From positions 1 to 16,876 of the forward strand of contig JASCIV010000556.1 of NCBI GenBank assembly GCA_030374735.1: a DNA stretch of 16,876 nucleotides, read 5' to 3'. Position 1 is the first letter of the stretch. Every line of letters begins with the position of its first letter. Source of the DNA: Gracilaria caudata (taxonomy: Eukaryota; Rhodophyta; Florideophyceae; Gracilariales; Gracilariaceae). The notes under the pieces were generated by a model. That model had not been told where the DNA came from, made no database searches, and was given only the letters and a program-made list of their open reading frames with translations. This document shows, in pieces, positions 9,956-16,876 of the stretch. The position numbers and the translations under genes are program-made.

Positions 9956-11807
9956 TGGACATGAAAACCTCGTATGAGATTTAGAAGCTGAACTGGAGCC
10001 ATCAAGGCTTCAGTTGTACACATATCTCTCGTAGTGTATCGTGTTACACAGTTACAAGTTTCCGTGTTAGTTGAATATGATGGCTCTCTTGGGTTTCAGA
10101 GTAAATATGCGTACCGTGTCCTGCTCATTTTCATGTCCCGGTAAGCAAAGTGCAGTGCATCCGAAGAAAAGAAGGTCAACGAGAAGAAGAGAGCGATTGA
10201 ACAGAGCTTCCCCAGTTCCACAACATGCTCAAATCAAGATTTTGATGAGTCAGTACATCGAATGAAATCTGCTTACCTTTTTTGAACTCCTTTAAGCTCT
10301 GGCCTTTTTTCGTCGAGCTCCAACCAATAGCTTTCTTTCGGTGGAGTTACACTCGTTTGGGTCTGTGGTGGCTGCAGAGAAAGTCTCCATTCCATGCATC
10401 TGTGCTGCGCAGTAGACTTTACAGTAGAGACGAGCAGATTGATTTTGTTGTTATGTATGTTTGATGAGGACTGTTTCTTACGATATCGCGAGGGTGCGGA
10501 TACTGCGGAGCAGTTTAAATGTAAAACAGGTGTTTCACTTACTCTGCAGTTGGTGGAGTAAAGTTAGGCGTCCAAGAAATGCAATTGAGAGATAAAGAGG
10601 AGGTTGTAATTTCAGTCGCGCTTGCATTTGCGTAAAGGATGAATACGCTCGGCTTGTTTGCTGGGTTCCTCACCGCACTGTTTTCCCAATCGCATCGTAC
10701 ATGAAGAAGCCGGTTTCGGATTTTTGCGAATCATCCAAATGCCGTCTCCCCTTTTGTCGCCTTTTCAGCACCGCCAGAACCTCAATCGACAACTTCACAT
10801 TCGTTCTTTCATATTGTGGTTTCAGGGCCCCCACGTGATGAATATTCTGTGCAACGAGTCCGAATATCCAATTGTTGCGCGCGAAGTCTGCGCTTCAAGA
10901 CCGGAGAAAAAGGCTGCGTATGTAAAGTAGGCTGGATGTGAAACCCCAAATGCGTCACAGAGAGTGGCTACGTTAGTTTCATTCAGCTACAACGGGCTCC
11001 CGTATTCCCGTTGTTCCACTGTTGGTGTCAACGATGTGCCCAAGGAGCGTAAAGCCACTATATCCAGCAATACTTCTACGAAAGCACCGTCGTTCAGCCC
11101 TTGTTCCATGCCTGATAATCTGATCCTTTGTTCATGTAACGACTCTAGCGCTCTCGCTTAATCTGCGACTTCGACGTTCGCTCACTGACACAGAATTGTA
11201 ATATCGTCCATCGATTACGTCGAGGAGCCAGTTTGGTCAACGATGCGGAGATGGTGACGGCTACGCAGTTGTGGTGTGCTCAGGGGCGACGGCAGCCCTC
11301 ATTTGATAAGTGGTACATGAGCTGCGAGCATTCGCACTGTGTTGGCTCTCGATGGTTATGGAGATGCGGCCAGCGCCTGCTTACCTTGAAAAGGCGCGAA
11401 ACATCTCATGGGAGGGGATGTTGAAGACCAAGGATGGAGGGCCGGCGAAGGCAGTGGTGGAGGTGCTGGTCGGCGGCTGCGCTCGCGGGATTCATTGTAG
11501 GCGCTGTGATGCAGACAAACGCACACCGGGCGCAACTGTGCTATGCACTTAACGATGTTGTCGATCGCGTTCGTAAGATAGTCGTGGGCGGACGGTGAGG
11601 CTACGCTGGGGTTGTGATGAACGGCAAGGAATGATCGCTCGTGCGTCTGCTACGCGTGATGTACGTGGCCAGCTCGCGACCGTTTCACGAGGAGGGACTT
11701 GCACAGATGGTGTGCCATGCATTTTAGTTCAGAACTTGTACATTTCTGCACTCCGTTTTCCTCGATACGGTCTTGCACCGGAGGCAGCACTATCGGAATG
11801 CTCACGG
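9956..11807. other. No recognisable gene
   Basis: No frame here resembles a known family and none exceeds about 120 residues. A GTAGTG at 10031-10036 mirrors the CACTAC at 112 and may mark a transposon end. From about 11230 the sequence becomes GC-richer, like the host-gene block to the right. The segment 11460-11590 has one frame with a short hydrophobic stretch (AALAGFIVGAVM), too little to name. I see no tRNA or clear repeat. Confidence 0.5.
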
Positions 11808-13412
11808 TCACCGTCTTGTTTGGTCCTTGCTTCTAACATGCTTGGACATGTTATCCGCATGCGTTTCATTGCGCGCCGCGCGCACACAGTTCACGTCCAT
11901 GAAGAACTGGTGTTTCTTCCGGTCTTGCAGCGGGCACCGTCGCAACGAGTCCAGTTCTAGCAAACTCTTGATCAACGACAACGCCTCAATGCGTAGCGAC
12001 GACGAGAACCGAATATGCTTTGTGTGTTGAATGTCTGCCATTTCCTCCACGCTCTTGCCCATGAAATCGAACGGCGTTCAGCCACACATGATGTCGTAAA
12101 TAAATACCCCCAAACACCACAGGTCCAGCGCGAAGTTGTACGGTCGAGAGCGCAACATCTCCGGCGCCGCGTATACCGTCGTGCCGCAGATGATTCGCGT
12201 CAGGTAGTCCTGTTCGCCCTTGAGCACCTTGGCCAGTCCAAAATCTGCCAGACGCACATGTCCGTTGCTGTCGAACACCACGTTTTCCGGCTTCAAGTCG
12301 CTGTACACAATGTTGCACTCGTGCAACCACAACAACACCGACACAATCTCTGCAATGATGCGCCACGCGTAACGCTCCTGCAGACGACCGAGATCATTTT
12401 GTAGCAGCCAAAAACGTCGCCACCGTCGTAAAAGTCGGTGGCGAAGTACAGATGCGAGTCGGTTTGAAACGCGTAACGCAGTTGAATGATGAACGGAAGT
12501 CCGGAAAAACTCTCCAAAAACCAGCCGTTCTTTGATGATGTGCTGAAACGTGGGCTGCGTTCGAAACACGCGCGATTTGTCGATAACCTTAAGCGCGAGT
12601 CTGGTGTTGATACGGTTGTCGTGCACCAGAAATAAATTGCCGCTGGCGCCCTTATCGATGGCGGTAATCCAATCAAAGTCGGCCAGTCACATGGTGGTGT
12701 ACTGAAAGGGATGCGTCTGCAGCGCCACAACCCATTGGTGCGCCTCTTGAGGTGTGGTGAGGCGCATGACCAAACTCAGCCCATCAGACTGCCGCAACTT
12801 GAGCTCTGAGTAGTAAGGAGTGTTTTTGAAGTCTATGATACAGTTGGTGGCGGTGAAAACAAGCTTGATATGATGCGCCGTGGGGTGCATGTAATCGGTA
12901 CTGGGGTCATAATACAAGAGCATACCGCCTCGTAACTCAGCCCAAAACGGCATCCATTGGGAGCAGAAAAGCGCGGAGAATCGGGACACCTCACGTGTGA
13001 CGAAGATCCAACCGTGCGTGTGACAGGGTAGCGCGCGTACGAGCGCGAGCGCGTCGACGGCGAGTTGTCGACGCAGAGCGGCGCCGTCGGCGGGCGGCAT
13101 GTTGATGGAGGCGCACTTTACGATGGCGTTGGGGATGTAGAAGGCGCAGGGTACGGGTGACATGGAAATGCCGGTGTTGGCGGCGTCGATGCTCGGTACG
13201 GAGGTGGTGGGGTTGTGCGAGGGAGAGGAGGCGGCGGTGGAGTGTTGCGTGGCGACGGAGTGGATGAGAGTAGACGACGGTTGCGTGGAAGGCTGTAGCG
13301 GTTGTGGCCATTGTGGTGGCGGTTGTTGCTGCTCTTGGTGGCCGTTACGCGAATCGACTCGCTAGGTAAGATTGTAGCGCACGCGCGAGATGGTGTTTCG
13401 TAGGTCGACCAT
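11808..13412 (-). pseudogene. PH-domain AGC (Akt/PKB-like) protein kinase, interrupted
   Basis: The layout is that of an Akt-type Ser/Thr kinase, a cytosolic/membrane-recruited signalling enzyme, of roughly the family's length (~535 codons; Akt is near 480). The start at 13412 has a GCCGCCATGG context. A Gln/Pro/Ser-rich linker leads to a PH domain at about residues 133-235 (HGWIFVTRE to WVVALQ). The kinase follows: LADFDWITAIDKGASGNLF, LALKVIDK, FIIQLRYAFQTDSHLYF, SDLKPENVVF, ADFGLAKVL, CGTTVYAAPEML, DLWCLGVFIYDIMCG, PFDFMGKS, then an AGC C-lobe ending HQFFMDVN. Lesions: TAG 13362-13364, TGA 12687-12689, TGA 12078-12080, and two compensating one-base frame changes at A-runs 12516-12520 and 12410-12414. 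The family's YRD is YSD (12300-12302) and GTPEYLAPE is GTTVYAAPE. No convincing C-terminal hydrophobic motif is visible. Either a pseudogene or a badly polished gene; family assignment is firm. Confidence 0.82.
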
Positions 13413-13640
13413 GGCGGCGGAGGCGGAAGGAGAGGGAAAACAAGGGATGAGGTACGAGGAGCTCGGCGGGAGCAGAGGAGCTGTTGATGAGGGGAGGCAC
13501 AGTTGAAAACGGGGCAGACAGGGGTGCGCAAAGGGGCGGGGCCGTGAGCGCGCGGCGCGGGGTGAGGAAGCGCAAGCAAAAGGGGGGAACGTAGAGAGGA
13601 AGGGGAGGGCGGCGTGGGTGCGGCGGTGGGGGCAACAGGG
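13413..13640 (-). promoter_or_regulatory. Pyrimidine-rich leader/promoter of the kinase gene
   Basis: On the kinase coding strand the ~230 bases before the ATG are strongly C/T-rich; the plus strand is runs of G and A (for example GGAAGGAGAGGGAAAACAAG), with a GC-box-like GGGGCGGGGCC near 13530. The gap between the reductase end and this start is about 340 bases. Pyrimidine-rich coding-strand leaders are also seen before APC5. No TATA box was found. Inference: 5' UTR and core promoter. Confidence 0.4.
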
Positions 13641-13750
13641 GGCACAACTGCGGCAGTCTCGAGTTCGCGCACTGCACCAAGCACAGCGTGGCGTCCAGCA
13701 ATGGCGAACGGCACGCAAGGCGCGGAAAGCGAGCACTGACACAAATAATT

Positions 13751-13756
13751 TTTATT
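13751..13756 (-). terminator. AATAAA poly(A)-signal-like hexamer
   Basis: AATAAA on the minus strand overlaps the TAA (13755-13757) that ends the reductase reading, followed by an A/T-rich stretch. It fits a eukaryotic 3' end for that gene. Confidence 0.45.
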
Positions 13757-14671
13757 AGCTCTGCTTGGCCGCACGCGCCTCTTTTCGCAGCGCACGTGCG
13801 CGGATAGAGCGGTGTACAAGTGTAGGGCGTCCACGCGCTGCGTCTGCTGCAGCAGCGGCAGCGTGCGTATGGCGGACATCATCAATCGGTGCACGATGTA
13901 CAGGTTGAGACGCAGCGTGCTACCCACCTGACGTAGTGCGGCCGCCACGAAGGTGTCGGGCGCGGGAACCGTGAGCGAGCGACGCATCTTCGCCATGGCG
14001 CCTTCCGCAAAGAACGGCGTGAGCGAGTGTACGTGGATGTTGTGCACGCGCAGTTCGCGGTGCAGACTGACGGCAAGCGCATCGTTGTACGCCTTGGTGC
14101 CGGCGTACGGCGTGAGCAAGGGCGCGGGCGTGACGGCGCCGCCGCCGGAGACGAAGCACAGGATGATGCCCTTTCGACTGGCCTTCATGTGTGGCAGCAC
14201 CATCTTGATCATGCAATTGGTGGAAACTACGTTCAACTTGACCATGCGCTGCATGAGGTCGTCGTCCATATTGATGAGATCGGTGGGCATCTAGAAACTG
14301 ATGCCCACGTTGTTCACCAGCACCGCCTGCGCCTTTTCCATCAGCAGATCTCTCAATGCCACCCACTTCTCCTTCGTGGCAGGAGCAAAGTCGAACGCGT
14401 GCACAAGCGTCTCCACGCCGTGCTTCTCGCCGGCGGGCTTGGCGATCTCGTCCATCTTGGCCACCGAAGGCGCCAGCAACACCACGTTCACGCCGCGCTC
14501 CGCCAGCTGCTCTACGAACGCGCGGCCGATATCGTCCGACGCGCCCGTGACCACCGCCCACTCGCGCTAGTATGGCGCGTACGAGAAGCTGTAAAGCGCA
14601 TACTGATACAACGTGGCAAGCAGCAGCGTGGTGACGTAAAGCAGCGTCGCCGCGCCCACGGCACTCAGCAT
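13755..14671 (-). pseudogene. Very-long-chain 3-oxoacyl-CoA reductase (HSD17B12/KCR1/IFA38 type), interrupted
   Basis: A short-chain dehydrogenase of the ER membrane that would reduce 3-ketoacyl-CoA with NADPH in fatty-acid elongation. About 305 codons, close to the family's ~312. From the ATG at 14671: an N-terminal membrane segment (LLYVTTLLLATLY), REWAVVTGASDDIGRAFVEQ (cofactor site), VLVNNVGISF, the VSGGG serine block, PYAGTKAYNDALAVSLHREL with Tyr 14107-14105 and Lys 14095-14093 (YxxxK), LTPFFAEGAMAKM, then a Lys/Arg-rich end before TAA. Lesions: TAG 14567-14569 just before REWAVVTG, TAG 14291-14293 just after NNVGISF, and one base missing near 13790 that moves the tail out of frame. The second glycine of TGxxxGIG is Asp (GAT, 14531-14533). 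An upstream ATG at 14689 is followed at once by TAG. The tail partner is the kinase, same strand, 340 bases downstream. Identity is firm; function as written is lost. Confidence 0.88.
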
Positions 14672-15050
14672 CTCTTTCACTGACTACATCCGGAGCACGC
14701 TCGCGCCGATCGACGGATCGCACAATCTAGGTCACGCTCGTGCCCGTGCGCGCTCGCCCACTCAAATAACGTGGGAGCGCGCGACGCATCGACCGTGTTC
14801 GTGCTGATCGCTGCACGCACCAACGGCGCGCGCACACGTGGCGCGTCCCTTCGCCTCGCCAATATCCGCAGGCCACACCGCACATCGTACCCTCTCCCGC
14901 GCGCCGTCCATCGTCCCCCGTCCGCCATCCACCGTCGCACCGCGCGCGCGCGAGCCCGTCGCGTCACCCCCCGACGCGCCATTGAGCCGCCCCACGCCGC
15001 GCACTTTCTCACAGCGCAGAACTTTGTGGTCGCGGTCGCCGCATCCGCGC
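14672..15050. promoter_or_regulatory. Shared intergenic region between reductase and APC5
   Basis: The two genes are head-to-head, so this stretch must hold both promoters. The plus strand becomes C-rich and pyrimidine-rich (for example CCTCTCCCGCGCGCCGTCC) and contains no ATG at all. An alternating CG run lies near 14940-14952. No TATA box or known operator is recognised. The limit on the APC5 side is approximate because its start codon could not be found. Confidence 0.4.
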
Positions 15051-15059
15051 CCGCCATCG

Positions 15060-16876
15060 CCCGACCTCACGCGCCCTTCTTCCCGCGCATCCAAGGGCTC
15101 ATCGTCTCGCCTTCCCACCCTCTCCGACGTTCGCAGCTACTCGCCGCACTCTCGCGCCTCATCCTTCATCCCAACCCCGTCGCCGCCGGCTATCTCTCCG
15201 ATTCGCTCGAATCCACGCCACTCTCGTTGTTACGAACGCTCTCGTTGTTGCTGCGACGCGCGCTTCAACCGCGCACGCGCTCGCGCACGTCGTGCGATTG
15301 TTCGAGCAACATACAGACGCCAGATTATTGGGCGCGTGCGAACCGGATTCTACCATCGCCTTGTTTCTTCGCAAGGCGGTGGTAGCTTTTCATTCACTGT
15401 CGTTCAAATCGCTCGTGCGTTTACAAACTTCTCTCGCCTCTCAAAGCACGCTTTCAATCTTTCTCTCGTATCACGTCAAACGACTTGCCGATTCTCATCC
15501 TTTACGGCGCGACGTGTTCGACAAGCTGTCAGAACCGACAACGCTCGCATCGCCACTCACCATGCTTCTTCAGCTAGAATCGGCGCGTCGCACCGACCTT
15601 TCCAGCGCTGTGGACGCTACCCATCGTCACTTCGACATACAAGCGTCGCAACTGCTTCCACATCACGCCGCGCTCGCTCTTGGTATGTTGCACGCACGCT
15701 TCTCGGTCAAGCGCACGCATCCATCGCGCTGCGCGACGCCCTACGAGCGGCGCAGGCTGTGGGCGATGAGAAGTGTCAGAACGTAGCATTGCAGTGGCTT
15801 GCACGTGTAGAACCCTCACAACAGGCCTCTTCCTTGTCGTGTCATGAAAGTGACACATTAGCTCTTGTTCGTCATCAGTTGCTTACGGAATCTTCGCCGT
15901 TACCGGCCGTGTTCTCGAAGCTAAGATCGTTTATTGATGGTTTGTTGCTTGCAGCAGCGGTCTCTTAGATTCACGCTGCATTTCTTCCTGCTGTGGTTGT
16001 GGCGCGTGCGGGTTGCAGCGAGCTGAGAGGGAAGGCTCTGCTCCAAGCTCTGTGGTGCGTGCCTTTGTGGCGCTCGCGGAACTAACATCTTTCCAAGGTG
16101 ATGAGCAAGCTGCGGAGCGAATGTTACGTCAATGCATTGAGCGTGTGCAACATCCGCCCGACTCGTCGTGCCATGCTTCGTTTTGAACAAAGTGTACGAG
16201 CCTTCCACAAGTCAAACGCCTGCATATTACGCGATAGAATCAATGCATTTGCGCTTTGTGCCACTTCTCATGCGCTTGCTCTCAGCGCAGAGGATGTTGC
16301 ACTGGATGCCATTGAGGCGAAGTTGAAGCGTCTCATTACGACGGGAAATGCGCGTGGTGCTGCCGATGAGGCTCTCAATCTGGCCGGAAATGCGGAGGTG
16401 TCGATCAGACCGCAACGAGTGGTCATTGCGCTTCGAATGCGCGCGGAGGCTTTTCTGAGCACTGGTAAGGCTGGTGGTGCGTTCTCGGACGCGTTGGCGG
16501 CGGTGTCGTTGGCCGGTGCGATGCGATTTGAATCGGCGCATGTGAACGCTTCGCTTACGATTGTGGAGGCGATGCTGAGAATGGGTTCGCCCGCAGCTCA
16601 GGTGCTTGACACTCTGGTGCCGGTGTTGCCAAAGACTCTGGGGGGTGTGGGTTGCGCGGTGCGAGCGTATGCGTGCTTCCTTCATACGAGTGCCTGCCCA
16701 AGATTTGCACGGAAAACAGCTCGGTGTCGGATAAGAAGGTTGTTGCTCTTGTGCAACAAGCACTTCACGGGTATCGAACTTGTGGTCATTCCAATGGTGT
16801 GCGCGATTGTCTGTACATGTTGGCCAGAATCTATCACTGGCGGAATGACGTTCCACAGCGGAATCGCGTGTCGTGG
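15060..16876 (+). pseudogene. Anaphase-promoting complex subunit 5 (APC5), interrupted and partial
   Basis: APC5 is a TPR scaffold of the anaphase-promoting complex, the ubiquitin ligase driving mitotic exit. Recognisable pieces in order: helical N-terminus (LLAALSRLILHP, SLLRTLSLLLRRA); FLRKAVVAFHSLSFKSLVRL, the family's conserved helix; THRHFDIQASQLLPHHAALA with GMLHARF; GQAHASIALRDALRAAQAV with WLARVEPS (TPR); SSVVRAFVALAELTSFQGDE; SVRAFHKSNACILRDRINAF; ALSAEDVALDAIEAKLKRLI; and RDCLYMLARIYHWRNDVPQR near the window edge. These lie in three frames: changes near 15250-15285, 15700-15705, 16040-16052, 16181-16186 (T-run) and 16680-16691, plus TAG 15966-15968. No ATG exists upstream of 15562, well inside the conserved part. 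The 3' end lies beyond the window. Family assignment rests on several TPR blocks in the right order. Confidence 0.78.

Noticed and set aside
12015..12404. Plus-strand frame opposite the kinase
   Set aside because: It is the complement of recognisable kinase motifs (DFG, KPEN); a shadow frame in GC-rich sequence.
12687..12689. TGA read as tryptophan or selenocysteine in the kinase
   Set aside because: The position is a variable linker before the kinase domain, the other TGA replaces an Arg-type site, and no SECIS-like structure was seen.
13118..14290. A 390-codon minus-strand open frame running from inside the reductase to the kinase leader
   Set aside because: Only its first ~165 codons match the reductase. 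The rest is Pro-rich translation of the intergenic pyrimidine tract and is in the wrong frame for the kinase.
14027..14683. A 218-codon plus-strand frame opposite the reductase
   Set aside because: It is antisense to the cofactor and YxxxK motifs and matches no family itself.
1..16876. CRISPR array or prokaryotic defence system
   Set aside because: No regular spacer-repeat pattern or bacterial gene organisation is present, and the gene families are eukaryotic.

Overview
The window reads as eukaryotic nuclear DNA from an unidentified microbial eukaryote; red-alga-like or oomycete-like genomes are guesses. Reasons: relics of three typically eukaryotic genes (a PH-domain AGC/Akt-like kinase, an ER 3-ketoacyl-CoA reductase and the anaphase-promoting complex subunit APC5), a GCCGCCATGG start context, an AATAAA signal, a GTAAGT splice donor followed by TACTAAC, and two eukaryotic DNA-transposon families. 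There are no operons or Shine-Dalgarno sites, and I found no tRNA or rRNA.

Left part (1 to about 6.2 kb) is repeat and transposon debris. It holds a cluster of small hairpins (14-87), lysine-rich unrecognised frames (818 to about 1730), a nested GC-rich palindrome (1883-1979), a decayed PIF/Harbinger transposase on the minus strand (2067-2975), a degenerate minisatellite (3330-3960) and a possible alpha/beta-hydrolase fragment (about 4400-4640). Middle part (6.2-10.0 kb) is a CACTA/EnSpm-like (Transposase_21/Tnp2) element. Its minus-strand transposase is open for more than 2.4 kb and probably has a 5' exon, with a divergent unrecognised frame on the plus strand. From about 10.0 to 11.8 kb I recognise nothing.

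Right part (11.8-16.9 kb) is GC-richer and carries three host-type genes: PH + AGC kinase (minus), ketoacyl-CoA reductase (minus, upstream of the kinase) and, head-to-head with the reductase, APC5 (plus, running off the window). All three are recognisable over nearly their full length, yet all are broken by in-frame TAG/TGA codons and single-base frame changes, and some invariant residues are replaced. Their pyrimidine-rich leaders, start context and poly(A) signal argue against retrocopies. The block is either a degenerating segmental copy of a real chromosomal neighbourhood or a poorly polished stretch of assembly. Several frame changes sit at homopolymers, favouring sequencing error; altered glycine/arginine motif positions and a missing APC5 start favour decay. 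The three genes have no common pathway (cell-cycle ubiquitin ligase, fatty-acid elongation, phosphoinositide-type signalling); they look like ordinary neighbours rather than a functional module.
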